Part shown: one piece after another, positions 46,911 to 60,138 of the stretch
Position numbering within the stretch: position 1 is the first letter of the stretch
Layout of the letters: each line of letters opens with the position of its first letter
Assembly (NCBI GenBank): GCA_027886185.1
Contig: WOAB01000124.1
Span: 1,488,001 to 1,552,000 of the forward strand
Direction: 5' to 3'
DNA from: Rheum nobile
Taxonomy: Eukaryota > Streptophyta > Magnoliopsida > Caryophyllales > Polygonaceae
DNA: 64,000 nucleotides
Translations under genes and position numbers: made by a program
Notes under the pieces: model-generated
Database searches by the model: none
What the model saw: the letters and a program-made list of their open reading frames with translations, nothing else
Told to the model about the DNA's origin: nothing

Positions 46911-48745
46911 GTAAGCGATAATTCTTTTGTTTATTTGTTATATTACATTGTGTTTAGTTTGCATCTGTTGATGAAATGGTTGGTTTGATCGATAACATTG
47001 TCCACCTGAGGTTGAAAACATGTAACTCACGTGCTATATCTCCTTTAATGCAGCAAATGCTATCATTCTCCAGTATAATAGTTATGAATAATATTGGTGG
47101 AGTTTCCTCTAAAACCTAAAACGATTTTACCTGAAAAGATCATCACATGAGTTGCTTCCTTCTGAATGTCTGCGCAGTTATGGAGGTTTCTCTCCAATTT
47201 GATGAATTTAAGCTATTTTATCGTTGGATTTTATCATCTGTAGAAAGTGGGAGTAATTACAGTGGTGATGTACATAGTTATCTAATTTTGCTTCTATGTG
47301 CAGTTTTGTTTTTTTAGCTTCACTACCTGCCAGTTACAGTTTCCTACTTTCATCTACACGCGCTGACTCAATTTCATTGCTTTCATCTTCATTTCTTCGA
47401 GCTTTTCATGTGATCCTTTTTTTTTTCTTATGCATTGATATTTTGATTTCAACTATGGACACGTTTCTTTTTTCTGCGTAAAAGCATAATTTTATCCTAA
47501 ATATTTATGTATTGCAGATAGGCTAAAACTTGGAGGATGATAATGTATCCGGTCAGGCTGTAGATGATGACAATGGAAAAATTTCTTACCAAAAATTAGG
47601 ACAGCGAGCAGGGGAATTGACTCATGTCTCTCCTGGTGTCAAGGTTCAAGTAGTAATTGATGAAAAATCTATGGAAATGAGCATTTTGCTGCTTCTGAGG
47701 TTGTATCATTTGAAGCAACATTGTCACCTTCCTGTGCTTCTATTCACAGGCTGATTGCTGGAGGAAACCCACCCCCAAAGAAGCTGAAGTCCAACGCTAA
47801 TTATGCATTTTAGTGATTAAAAATTAGTCCAACGCTAATTTGTTTGGGTAGAAATTCCAACATTTCTGCTTATAACATAGGTGTCCTTCCTTTCTTCAAA
47901 TACTGAATCCATTATGGTGTTGCGTTCAAGTCTGTTAAATTACTGTCAGTTGTGGAGCTTCCTGTCAATATAAATGTGCCCTTCTATGATATAACTCGTG
48001 AGATCCCAAGTTGGATGAATAATATCATAAATTGGAAAGCATAACAAGTTAATTTTGCAATAGTTAGGTGGCAACTAGAGACCGAGTTTGGAGTCAGAAA
48101 TTCCTTTCATGAGGTATTGAGGATCACATTCAGTGACTCAAATTCAAATTGCAAATATGGCATGTTTAGCAAGTTTTGAGCCATATTGAGGTCGAATAGA
48201 AACTTTGAATAATTATCATTATAAGGATAAATGACATTAGAGACGCTACATAACTACAAAAACCGGTAAAACACGTTCGTGTAGTTAATAATATTTCAAC
48301 CATACACAAACCAATCTATTCTAACGTCGCACTTACAATCACACATTAATATATGTATAAAAAATATATAATAAATTTATATAAATCTCCCCTATGGTTC
48401 AAAATAATTGTAATGAATTTTAAATGTTCATAACAAAGATAAAAAAATACACACATAATTAAATGTATTACTACTTAATATGTACGCTCATAACTTCATA
48501 TAGAATTTGGTTCTAGTAAAACGGCTTCTTAGAGTAAAACGGAAGTACTATTAAGGACCATTGAATTACAAATAAATGAATGGTTGTGATTAAAAGTAAT
48601 TGGGTGCATGTTTATATGGTGGAATTGAACACGCATGATTCCCATTAATTTAAGGATTTTTTTACCTAAATTATAAGAGATACTACCCTTCCTTTTTTAT
48701 TTTATTCTCTCCCTCCCAGTTAATATCGATCTCGATTGGAATCCT
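46911..48745. other. Intergenic after the MCM5 fragment
   Basis: A short frame at 47530-47754 (QKLGQRAGELTHVSPGVK) and RLIAGGNPPPKKLKSNAN near 47757-47810 look protein-like and may be more of the same captured or decaying gene material, but I do not recognise a family. Confidence 0.3.
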
Positions 48746-48900
48746 CTTCGACCTCGACTGAAATCGTCTTCAACTTCCGACTGGAATCGGCCACAGAGGA
48801 GGGCTTCAACACGCCGCCGCCGCCTTCGACCTCGACTGAATCGTCTTCAACTTCCGATTGGAATCGGCCACATAGGAGGGCTTCAACATGCCGTCGTCTT
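48746..48900. repeat. 78-bp tandem duplication
   Basis: Two copies beginning CTTCGACCTCGACTGAA at 48746 and 48824, each containing TTCAACTTCCGA and GGAATCGGCCACA. More GC-rich than the surroundings. No convincing product. Confidence 0.7.
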
Positions 48901-48965
48901 CAACTTCTCTCCCTCTATCAATCCATCCCCATCTTCACGTCATTCACCCATAAACTCATCTCGCT

Positions 48966-49365
48966 GAATTTCTTTTCGGAAATCTCAGCGACCTCTCAGT
49001 TAAAACGCCATATCTTTTTATTTACAACTCCAAAAATTCTCCAATTTTGAGGGACGAAATTAGATTTCCAGATCTATCTCTGGGAGTTGGAATCACCTAA
49101 TTCCGAGTCCAGACGAAAGAGAACGAGCCAGTTGAAGTCACGCTAGATTTATGGAAAGTTGCTGTCAATTCCTTCCCGAAAATCTCAGCGACCTCTCAGT
49201 TAAAATGCCATATCTTTTGATTTACAACTCAGAAAATTCTCCAATTTTGAGGGACGAAATTAGACTTCCAGATCTAACTCTGGGAGTTAGAATCACCCAA
49301 TTCCAAGTCCAGACGAAAGAGAATGAGCAAGTTGAAGTCACGCTGAATTTCTGAAAAGCTACTAT
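48966..49365. repeat. 200-bp tandem duplication
   Basis: AATCTCAGCGACCTCTCAGT begins equivalent points at 48981 and 49181, exactly 200 bp apart. Similarity continues through CCAATTTTGAGGGACGAAAT and GTCCAGACGAAAGAGAA. Copies are around 90% alike. Confidence 0.8.
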
Positions 49366-49559
49366 CAATTCTTGCAGAAGTTGAAGTGCAATTCGACAGG
49401 GCACTCCGTGGTATCTGGGTTGAAACTTTCAACATCAAATGAGAATCATGAATGTAAGTTCTTACTACTCTGAAGAAGGTGTTATTGTGTTTAATTGACA
49501 GCTTGTTCTAGGAAGTTTCAGTTTTGGTATTTTGGGGTATTGTTTGTAATTAATATTCA

Positions 49560-50440
49560 AATTATTTAATGTGATATTCATACAAATACTTTTGATATTC
49601 ATATTGGATGTAGATCTCATGCATTGAATATTTGATATTTATGATGTGATATTCACCTAAACTTTGAATAATTATCATGTGTGAATTAAACTCTGAATAT
49701 TGACACTGTTTTTATGAATATCGACTACTTACTTGTATGACTATGTGTATAAAATACGTGAATATCATCACATATGGAATGAATATCGCTATTATAGTAT
49801 TCAAATTGCTTGTTGATGGTGTTGTTTGTACTGTTTGCAATTGATATTCAAATTGTTTGATGTGATATTCACTATAATGTTGTTCATATTCACGAGGTTT
49901 TATGCGTTGAATAATTGATATTCAAATTTTATGATGTGATATTCATTATAATAATATTGTTGATATTCATTATTATAATGTTCATATTCAGGTTGATCGA
50001 ACGACTGTACGACCCAAAATCGACGCGACAATATCATTGGTAAACCTTACCGCCATGAATCAAAGCTTCGAAGATATTGGGTGGTGATATTCGTGTAGTT
50101 AGTTGATGACATTCATGTACTTGAGTGACTATATTAATGTAATTGGGTGGTGGGCGATATTCACAAAATGAGTAGTGATATTCATAAATTGAGTGGTGAT
50201 ATTCGTGTAAGTAAATTTGATATTCATGTGATTAATTGAGATATTTATGTAACTTAGTGTGATATTCATATTATCAAGTGGTGAAATTCATGATTTAAGT
50301 GATGATATTCACATTTTTAAGATATTAAATCTTCACTTATTAAATAGAAATCGATATTCAAACAAACATAAACGATATTCATTAACAAATGATTGATATT
50401 CGTGAACATATTAACGATATTCACGAACGTTTAGAAATGT
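49560..50440. repeat. Dispersed GATATTCA short-motif array
   Basis: GATATTCA, TTCATATTCA and inverse GAATATC motifs recur at irregular spacing more than 15 times across about 0.9 kb. The density is well above chance but there is no fixed period. Non-coding. Confidence 0.75.
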
Positions 50441-50754
50441 TCTTCCTATTTAAATTTTTAATATTTGAATGGGAGCAAAATCGATTATGAAAGAGAATAT
50501 TGTATTATTTTCTCTCTCCTGTAACAACCAAAATTAATTATTTCTTATTAATAATATCCTTATTAGGTTAGATTTGGTGGTTAGGGCTCTACCATATATC
50601 TCCTATAACCCATTAATCCAACCATCCATCAACATCAATCCGACGCTCCAGATTAGTATTTCCGTTTTACCACAATTCTAGATTAGTATTTCCGTTTTAC
50701 CACAATTTCCGTTTTACCGGAGCGTGTCTCACTTCATATATACATAAATGAATG

Positions 50755-50787
50755 TTTTTCATCTTCGCACGGGCTACGCCTCTTAGT
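50755..50787 (+). other. Possible Helitron 3' terminus
   Basis: CTTCGCACGGGCTACGCC followed by TCTTAGT resembles the end of the 33625 Helitron (CTTCGCACGGGCTTCG ... CTAGT), but the hairpin is incomplete and the terminal tetranucleotide is not CTRR. No 5' partner was identified. It may end the repeat-rich block 48.5-50.8 kb. Confidence 0.35.
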
Positions 50788-50827
50788 ATAAAATATAATT
50801 GTCATATAATGCCATTAAAATAAAAAA

Positions 50828-51784
50828 CTATTGAGTCAGGAGAAGAGGAGAGAGAACATCGAGCACGTCATCATTGTCTAGAATCTCAATCCATTCTTGG
50901 AGTTGAAAACTAAACTTGTAAGTGATTATTGTTCCACTAGCCAAATACAAGTCTCCAAATGCCTCAAATAAATCCCTATATTGAAGCTCACGAGCAATCG
51001 ACGAAGGAGGCGTAAGTTGATTCATTTGTAAGGAGTCGTAATCCATAACCAAAACTCTTCCCAAGTGGTCAAGCACACATAATCGCCCTTTGTAAGTGCC
51101 AATCTCTTCAAATACTTGACGGCAAAAACCAGTGTCCCAAACCCAATTCTCATAGGATCCCCCTTCAAGTCTCAACAAAGCCAGTCTCCCCTTCATGCTC
51201 CCACGAGTCAGGTGAGCAACTACACTAAGATCAGACGCCCTAGCATAACTAGGGTTAATCCCATTTGATGCATTTGAAGAAATTATGACCACCTTTTTTG
51301 CAAACTTTATGGATGATCTGATGTCCCACTTTCCTTCAATCACCCTTTTCGTGTGTATATCACGACGTGGGAGAAAAATGCGAAGATGATAGGCCTGAGC
51401 AACGATTGAGAGTTGAGATAGTTGGGAGTGCTCCGACAAGTTCCTGACATCATCGAGATCACTCCAAAAAGGGTGGAATTTGCCGCCTTGATCTACCTCC
51501 TCAAGAGCCACATACGGCGAATCATATTTGAATTTATAATAGTCAACTTGAGTAATCATGAAATGGAATTTGTGGAACACTGGATCACAGTTGGGTAGAG
51601 GCGGGACCCGGAGCGGGAATCGAGTTGGAGAGCGCAGAGACAACCGAGAGTTCCTACACACCGACCGAAAGCGTACTATGTCGAGCCGACTCGTGATACG
51701 TTTGCCAATTTCCTCACACATTTCTAGAGGGAGACTTCTCCAAGAATTCTTCCCTCTTATCCCTAGAGGACATAAAATGTACAT
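50828..51784 (-). CDS. F-box protein with DUF295 (SKIP23/KIB-like)
   Basis: Putative substrate adaptor of an SCF ubiquitin ligase. A single 318-residue frame has an N-terminal F-box (WRSLPLEMCEEIGKRI, then LDIVRFRSVCR, about residues 15-48). The C-terminal DUF295 beta-rich region includes GRLCVLDHLGRVLVMDYDSL and LYLASG. The F-box helix LP.E....I....D..RFR.VC is complete. Length is somewhat short for the class (usually 350-420), and the ATG at 51784 may be preceded by a spliced exon, since an AG acceptor-like context lies just upstream. No frame lesion. Expression status is unknown; these genes birth and die quickly. Confidence 0.85.
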   Translation of the reverse strand: MYILCPLGIRGKNSWRSLPLEMCEEIGKRITSRLDIVRFRSVCRNSRLSLRSPTRFPLRVPPLPNCDPVFHKFHFMITQVDYYKFKYDSPYVALEEVDQGGKFHPFWSDLDDVRNLSEHSQLSQLSIVAQAYHLRIFLPRRDIHTKRVIEGKWDIRSSIKFAKKVVIISSNASNGINPSYARASDLSVVAHLTRGSMKGRLALLRLEGGSYENWVWDTGFCRQVFEEIGTYKGRLCVLDHLGRVLVMDYDSLQMNQLTPPSSIARELQYRDLFEAFGDLYLASGTIITYKFSFQLQEWIEILDNDDVLDVLSPLLLTQ

Positions 51785-54597
51785 TAATGAATTACATTAC
51801 ATATTCTAAAAAGGTAATTGATATAGAAACAAAGAAGCTAATCAATGTAGATATAACTGCAAACCTCTAAAGAACCGAGTTGTAAAGAACATAGTGACCT
51901 TGCTCCAAAACCTTACGAAGACACATTTTTGCCTAATGAGGCCACAAATCCTGCGTAACCAAAAATTAATTTTAATTATAATCGTAAATAAAAAAATCGA
52001 AACAATTAATATGACGGGACTAGCCCGATGCAATTATTATTAATAGCAAATTAAGAGAGTTTATCATGATTACAAAACAATGATTCAACAATGCAAGGAT
52101 GAGATGTAAAAAAATCAACAAAGCAAGAATTAAGCAACATTTAGTGATCATAACGGATGTGTAATACAAATTCTCTTCATACCCATGGGGAAAAGAATGA
52201 TAAACTGAAATTAGTTAAATAATCAGTGGTTTAGGCAACTAAACATTACTTAGGAGTACTCTATTTTATCTTGTCGAATTACATGGCATGGTTGGATCTG
52301 CTTTATATTTGATGAACATAAACTTTATGTTCTATCCTATATCTATTTAGTTTACCCCTTATCGAAAAATAAAGATTGAAGATAATATCATCTAGTACTC
52401 TGATTGTTGAATTAGCCAACTTTCAACATAAAATGTTTCTGTAAGCACCTAATCTAATTCATTTAGTATGTAGAGAAAACAAAAACGTATAGATAAACTG
52501 TATAATCTCAACACCCTATTCATATCACGCACATATTATGGATTCAATTGAACGTAATATTACATTAAATAGGGAGAAAGAATGCGATTAAAGTAGCCTC
52601 AGGTTTTTTTTTTTTTTTTTTGGTCCGCCCCTGCAAAGACATGATTGTTCCGAGACAACCTATAAGCAATTGGTACAAAGTTAAGAAAATGTAACATGTA
52701 TAGTCGTGGAGGTCACCTTGATAATGTACATTCTAAGGATACAGTGCATAAAACCATCAATGTATCTCAATAAATTGAAATATAGTAAAGATATAATAAT
52801 GTCAAAATATATGTATCAGGACAGCTTAATATCGAATTGAATGATTGAGTATTATTCAGATTCATAAGTAAAGTTAATACATTAACACGTAGATTATAAT
52901 TTCTTGCTAATAATGTCCAATTACCGTTATTTTTTTGACATTACCCAATATATTTATACATTTATATCGACATAAATATCAATATTTATGTGGAAATATT
53001 AAATTATAACAGTAAATGGAAGAAAATAAAACATTCACATGGATACAAGATCTGCAATAATCAGTTTTACCAAAGAGAAGAAGATGAAGATAAAACATAA
53101 AGAGAAACGCAAATTGATAGACTAATTACACATAATTATGTTGATCTTAATTCAACTAACTCAATTAGCTATATTTATAGGTTGCAAAATCAAATAAATA
53201 TTTGAGAATAATCAAACATACCAAGATAAGAATTGTCTAGCGAAGATCACTTTAACAATGAACACACTGCAACGCATCAAAGAATCGGTTGGCCCAAAAT
53301 TGCAAGGCTGTAGAATAATAAAGAAATTCAGATAAAAATTAGGATAACGAGAGAACTGTCCAAATGTGATTTGCAACTACAAAATACAAATATATAAAAG
53401 CATGGATCTAAAGAGAATAAAAAAAAAATAGAAATAGTGAGGAAGAACAAGGCAACCGGCAGCATAGCCATAATTACAAGTTCAAAAAGAGCAACTCTGT
53501 TCTTCACATACAGTTTGCATTTAAACAAGCTTTCATGTTGATGAACCCAACCACCACCAAACACCAAAATCATCTGTTAAACAGAAAAGTTGTCCAAAAT
53601 TACCTGTTCAAATAGAAAATTATTGCAAACCAACCATTACAGATCTTCAGTTCTCAAAATGCCACCCCTTTTGTCAGGGTCTCATTGATCATTTTTAAAA
53701 GACAAAATTAGCGTCAATTATAAAGTAAAATTTCTGTTAACTGTCACTGGTCAACCCTAATTGTAGAAGAAATTAAAGTTATATGATGTTCAGTGCGAGG
53801 AAACATTAAACAGCACTAGAATGTAATCGAGACAAAAATTTGAGGAAAGAGAAAAATCAACGACAGAAAACAAAAATTAAATATATGAAAATAAAAATCA
53901 TGGAACCTCGATGGTAGAGCATGGAGTAGGGAGGGGGATAGAGAGTGAGAGAGGAAAAGGTGGCGGAGGAGGATGAGATGGCTCTTCTTCTTCTCCTCCT
54001 ACTTTCTTTAACTTCAAAAGTGGGATAATGGAAATCGGCATCTTCGTTAGCTTAGCTGCCCACAATAATTAAATCAATCAGCTTTCTATCACCATATCAA
54101 AACTCATATGCACACAAAAATTCTAAAAATATAATGCAAATTTTCAAGACTCTTCAGATTGATAACAAAATGAAAGCCCTTTTACCGTTTCAAAAAGCTT
54201 TTTCCTTATTTCAATTTTGGGGAAAACCACAACTTCAAATGCGGCACATCACCAAATCAAAACTCAAATTCAACAGAAAACCCTAATAAAGCCTAATCGA
54301 ATGCAGATTTCAAATTTCTAATTTCTAACTGAATAAAGTCCCAGATTTTTAACAAAATCAGCTTTTCTCCCCGTTTCAACTATGTAACATGATGATGAAA
54401 GCTTTTTTTCCGAGTATATAACAAATAAAAATTCATATTCAAAGAACTGGGGAAAATACCAGATAGGCGTCGGCGATCAGGGTTAGAGAAAAGAGGTGGC
54501 GCCGGCGAGTGGTTTTCTGCGAGAGATATCCTTAAAACCTAAAAGTGTGAGTTGTATTTATCCTCTATTTGACTAAAGATTTATTAAAGGGAGAGAA
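51785..54597. other. AT-rich intergenic region
   Basis: No supported gene. Around 53.9-54.5 kb, read on the minus strand, there are pyrimidine-rich and more GC-rich stretches and possible splice sites that look like a 5' leader of an unrecognised or non-coding transcript. A T16-type run lies near 52605-52622. Confidence 0.35.
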
Positions 54598-56178
54598 TCT
54601 ACTATATATCTACTAAATGCAAAGTCTGAATGTGTCACGTGACACTCCAAGAATGCACTCAATTTTTTTTTGCCTGGCACTACTATATCAATTTGGACAC
54701 GTGACAACTATTCCGTTTTTTTTGGGTTTTGCCTTTTTTACCTTCAATAAAGATCTGTCAAAATATGTATATAATATTATATTGTCCAAATTGTAAATTT
54801 ATTATCTGTCACGCTATTTTTGTCATCATATATTTCGTGTAATCATAGAAAATATTTTCCAAATAGTAACTAATTATTTTCAAATCGTAAATATATGATC
54901 TGCCACACTATGTATGGCTAAAAATAAACCTAATATCTAACCAAATATTATATATACCTAAAATTAAACCCTACAAATATTTTATTCTAATAGATGTTTC
55001 GAAAAAGCCTACAAAAAAATAAACTAATAGATGTTTGTGCTAATAGACATTTGTGTTCTTTGCATTAAACCATCAATGCAAAGAACACAAAAATGTTGCT
55101 GCTGTTTGAAATGACCTAAAAAAAATTAAAAAAAAACTGCATTGCCATACATACAAAATAAATGCTTGGCTGGAAACTCAAACAAATTACATAATACGTA
55201 CATAAAATAAAATGGTAAGAAATAAAGTAGACCAATGTTGGAAATCTGCAAGGCACGATCTTTTTCTGCAATATATGAAATCTGCAAGTCAAGATTTGCT
55301 GCAATTACTGAACAGATTTTCTGCAATATATGAAATCTACAAGGCACGATTTTTTTTCCAATTTCAACATGTACAGAATAAATTTACAGAATAAAATCCG
55401 TTCGACTAAGGCATTTTCAATATGTGCACAATCAAATCTGCAAGGCATTTTCAATTTTCAATTTACAGAATAAAATCAAATAAAATCATTTAGGCCATAT
55501 AAATAGAGAGACTCTCCCACAAGTACAATCTAAAGCTTTGTTCTCACAATATCGATTTCGCTTCTTCTCATGCATAAGCCATATAAATAGTGAGTTTGTT
55601 ATTAAATTTTTAGTTCGTTTCTGTTTTGTTTTTTGTTTTGTTGCTTTAGAATTCATTTCGCATCTTATTCCATTGGGCCTAACTCCTTTCAAAACGAACT
55701 GATTGTACATACGAAATGTCATTAACATATTTTTCTGCAATGCATTTTCAAAACGAACTGATTTCCTATTAGTTTTTCTGCAATTAATTTTCATTTCTAT
55801 TTCAGTTTACAATTCACAGTGTACATATGAAATGTTTATATTACCTTTTATAATAATTTTGTACTGAATTGTCATGGTTTTTTGTATGAACTTTATAGGA
55901 ATATCAAAACAACAACAAGAAATAAAGGATATTACGAATACCCGAGGGAATTATGAGCTAAAGGTTCGAGTAATTCGATTGTTTAAAGTTCCGAAGAAAG
56001 AAGATCGTACGCTACAGTACAACTGAAATAATTTTAATGGTTGAAAAGGTATTAATTTTCAGTTTTTAAATAATTTGTTTTTCATATATACAAAATTGTT
56101 TTCCTAATTTTTTAATACGACTAAGATCTATTTCTGATTGTTTTAAGGGTGACAAAATCCATGCGGTCATTAAGGAAG
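54598..56178 (+). mobile_element. Helitron 5' portion (element H1), 3' end not found
   Basis: Begins A|TCTACTATATATCTACTAAA, identical for 20 bases to the start of the second Helitron at 60139, with related sequence for the next 100 bp or more. It carries the RPA-like fragment at 55901-56178, after which similarity to the second element stops abruptly. No hairpin plus CTRR end was found downstream before 60 kb. Confidence 0.7.
55901..56178 (+). pseudogene. Broken N-terminal fragment of a Helitron RPA70-like gene
   Basis: Exon 1 (55901-56048) and the start of exon 2 (56148-56178) match the RPA-like gene at 62100 onward (QQQEIKDI, GNYELKVRVIRLFKVPKKED). The start codon is ATA instead of ATG. 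Two bases are missing near 56011, which shifts the frame. Homology ends at 56178, where GC-richer unrelated DNA begins. It cannot make the protein. Confidence 0.85.
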
Positions 56179-57530
56179 GATCCCCGCCCCAAACCCAGAG
56201 AGGAAACTTCGGGGAAATATCTCAGAACCACAAAAATCGCCGCCGGAGAAGAAAACAAGCCAACAAGGGGGCTCCGGCGGCCGGAAAGACGTGATCTTTA
56301 CCCTCAATACGAAGACGACCGCAAACCATCCCCTCGTCGTAACCCCCAAGCAAAGGGAGAAACAAAAAGAAAAATTACAAACGAAGGAAAGAAATTGAAA
56401 GCCTTACCTGACGAATAGAGATCACCCGAAACACGAGAATGGCGAGACTCGGCCACTGGAGACTGCGGAAGAAAGAAGGGATAAATTTGAGGAAAGAAGG
56501 GTGTCGGACGAGAAGAAGACGAAAAAGGGAGCAGTTTATATAAAGAAGAGAAGAAGTTGAAAAGGCGCCAGAATAGGACACATGGGACTACCCGAAAAAG
56601 ACACTTGTCAACCCGGGAGAGCCTCGGTGAAGAAATTCGAAATTTGAAAATAATCACATCAGCAGGAAAAGGGCGGGGAAAGAGAAAATCAGAATTACTC
56701 CACGAGAGGGTTCTCGCCTGGCCGGCTTCAGCAAAAATCATCTTCGAGGACATCCACAGTTCCAAGTCTTCGCTCATCTGTCGCGAAGGACTTGTGGGGC
56801 TGGCTGTGGGGGGCAGATTTCACCCTTCGCGGAGATAGTCCTACGCGTAGAGAAGGCGAACTACCAGAATTCTGTTATAGAGAGAGTGTGTGTCTGATAG
56901 ATAGGGAGCTCCCAAAACGGTTGTAAACTCCTCCAATCGACACCCGACACCTGGTGGTCTCTGAATGGATGACAATCTCTATAAATACTACCCCAAATCT
57001 TGAGCACGGCAGAGACAATTTGGAGGCCAGGAAGGGTAGAGAGAGAGAAAGTTCCAAGCTTTATTGGCATCCTGGTTTTTCGAGTCTGTTCTTCAAAGAG
57101 TTCTTCTGGGTTTCTAGGGTTTCAGAGTCACGCGTTTGGCCACACCTCTTTTCTCTTTTCTTCTCTTCGTCTTTTAAACACATTTCCTGTGAGTTCGGTA
57201 CTGACTTGGGCGTCAGAGGGTGTTCTCCCGGAGAAGCTCTCTCCGGGGTTTTTCAGGTCGTCAACAAAGCTCGGAGGAGGAAGAAGCAAGGTTCTGGACA
57301 AAGTCAAAGATCCCCGGAGACTAGGTGAAGCACATTCGGAAACTGAGCTAAGAAGAGACGGAGCTCCGTATAAACTCCGATCTGGTTCGCGAACGAGAAG
57401 TAAGAGGAGAAGCAGTCGAGAATCCCTCACAACTAAACAAATACCAAGTACACCCGAGTTGGGGAAGTGTTGATCTCTAATCTCTTCACGAATGGTTGAA
57501 TCGGGTTTCAACAGTATCCATAATATTCCA
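56179..57530. other. GC-richer block of unknown origin, LTR- or promoter-like
   Basis: About 1.35 kb with base composition unlike its surroundings. It contains a TATA-like box (TATAAATA near 56980) followed by a leader-like stretch, CpG-rich patches and purine-rich runs. Reading frames on both strands are rich in Arg, Ser and Pro with no recognised domain. It interrupts the RPA fragment. A solo LTR is possible, but I could not find matching TG...CA ends with a target duplication. Confidence 0.4.
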
Positions 57531-60138
57531 GATATCATATCATGTATGACACGTAACTTATTTTGTCTTGTTTTGTTATCTTGGTTCCGTTATGTTCTTA
57601 GTGGCATCTATATTATGTCTTATTCTGTATGTATTCTTAAAATGACATCATTTGTGTTGCATATCCTTTGCACCTATGTCTCTCTCCTTCCTGAACTCTT
57701 AACAATTACAAATTCCTATTTCTTCTTCTCCGCCTTATTCGCTTCCCATTCTCAGTGTTGATTTTTAAGAAGCACTTTTTGATAAACCTGCACACCGCCT
57801 CTTTCTATTTTTTGTCGTCTCTACAACGACTCTGAAATCCCTATTTCTCCTCTCATATATATTCCATCTCCATCTCCATCTCTTGTGTTTTGCCTTTCTC
57901 TCTCCTCTGAGCTTCCTCCTAATCGCCAACAATGGTGACTAGCCTTTACCGGCGAGTGCTCTCCCGTATCCCCTACCCTTATGTCGCGGCCGCAGAATCT
58001 GAATCTAAGCCCAATCCGATCAATCAAAGATAAAAACCTTCGAAGCCCCACCTCCACAGGTTCTGGTAGTGTATTTTATCATAAAATACTTATTGGCACA
58101 GAAAATGGAACAATAGAAGGTGCCAAGTTCAGGAGATAAACCATTTATCTCAATTGTCGTGGGTACTTTGAGCCTAGCTTAAATTAGATATGTAATTAAT
58201 TGAGATGTCTCATTTAGGCAAAGAAGGAAAACAAAATTGATGTCTACGGTTTACCTATTCAGCACTCGCTGCTGCATCTTCACCCCTTTGGCGTCATCAG
58301 CTGGTCATGGAGTTGCAGTTCATCTATCTAACATTTATTTATTGCTAGATACTTTGCGTAGAAAACCGTGTACAGATGTCAACAGTTAAACAAATATTTG
58401 GTGCAGGGGGGAAGAGGTTGCGACTTGCGACCTACTTGTGTCTTGGGCTACATCAAAGCTTGTAGGGTTAAAGTAAGCAATTCTACTGCACTCTTTCCAA
58501 ATATTTTTTTGAAATGCCATTGTAATTTAATAGTTTTTGATATTAAGTTGCTTACTGATTATCTAACTCATTCAAATACAAGCTCCCTTGTGTGTAAGCA
58601 TGAAAATGACCAAAATACAAGCTCCCTGGTTGGTGAGTTTTTTTTATAACAATTTACCACATGTTATATACTTTCATGTTGAATACATATACAACATGAC
58701 TCAAGATTGAATTTGTTTCATGCATCTAAAAATTTGTCTATCATCAATCTTTAAATGAGGTATTAACATGTCGGTGTGCGTTTGGGGTTGAATCCATGAG
58801 AAGGAAACATTTATCTTCATCTACGTTGATTCGTTGTAATCTTCAAAGTTTTATGACCAATGTGTATGTTTTAGTTGGTTAACCTTACCGCCAGAATGAA
58901 TGTCAAGAGAAGTTATCACTTTTTTGACAAAAAAAAACAGAGAGAATGAGGAAATAGTTATGAGCAGGGCAGTACTATTACTTCATTATTTCGTTGTGCA
59001 ACAGAAGAGAACATCATACGAACAAATCTGGTTTATTTGGGTTGGTATAAGAAAAAGTTGGGTTTTTCAATATCTCTTGGGAGTGAAGCTCCTTCAATCA
59101 TTGAAGTTTATACAATAAAATCATGTTTACTTCTGATTACAATAGTGTGATTCATTTCTTACTTGTTATACAATCTCAAATAGGCCATATAATCTTTAAA
59201 TGAGAATTGGGTATTTTTTATCCTTGGACTCTATTTTGATGTTGCAGGGGAAGGAAGAAGTTGAGTCACTTGGGAAGAACGTACACAAGAGGCAAATCAA
59301 CTGGAATCACTCTTGTTCCTCGCTTTGCTTGTTTAGCTGTTGCCGGTAACTGTGAATCTACTCCATTTGGATCTACATCTCTTCGAAATGTTCTTCTCCA
59401 GGTGTGAATTTCAATGTGGTTTTGTTTCCCTCATTTGAAATTTGTGCTTACATGTACTAAATTTGTGCTTACATGTACTAAATTTTGTGCTTATATGTAC
59501 TAATTTCATACTCCCTCCCTTTCTGATGAACTCTTTCACTCGAAGACTGACTCCATTATGTCAGAGTTGAGTGTAAGCCGTCTGAATCTCGACTCTCTAA
59601 GCTCTGTGGAACAATTAAAAAATATAGAAGAAACCTACACATGTGGCTTGAAATGGAATTCTACTTCGAGGCTCTGCTGCTTCACTTGTTCAATTCATCG
59701 AATCTACAATATATCTTCTTCTTCTTCTTCCTGTAATTTATCAATAATTCGTTGGAACTTGTGGATAGATATTTGGAGGTACTATTCATTGAGAATTACT
59801 CAGTTGTAAATATTGGCTTACACTCAGTATTATTTTGACTTCTTGACTGTATACTAATTACATTTTCATTATCAAATTTATGTTAATGCTCCCCAATTTT
59901 ATAGCTATTCACTTCATGTGTCATTTTGTATTATTTATATTCATCAATGCGCATGACCTATCTATCTAATAGAGCTTGAAGATGAAATTGATTAGGGAGA
60001 ATCTTATCTGTACTCATATGTGATCAGGTCAGAAGCCAGTTAACATTATAGAAGTGGGGATTTGTTTGGTACCCAGAATATACAGTTCTCTGTAGATTAT
60101 ATATTTATATAAGTTCAAATACTTGTTAAAAATAATAA
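57531..60138 (+). other. Unassigned gene-like fragments between the two Helitrons
   Basis: A leader-like CT-rich stretch precedes ATG at 57932 (MVTSLYRRVLSRIPYPYVAA), which stops after about 33 codons. Further exon-like pieces bounded by splice-like sites occur near 58217-58311 and 59249-59400 (GKSTGITLVPRFACLAVAGN). I do not recognise the family. They may be a decaying host gene or sequence captured by a Helitron. A (CTT)n tract lies at about 59711-59733. Confidence 0.3.

Noticed and set aside
53880..54540. Possible minus-strand gene with CT-rich leader
   Set aside because: No reading frame of meaningful length and no recognisable domain; only splice-like motifs.
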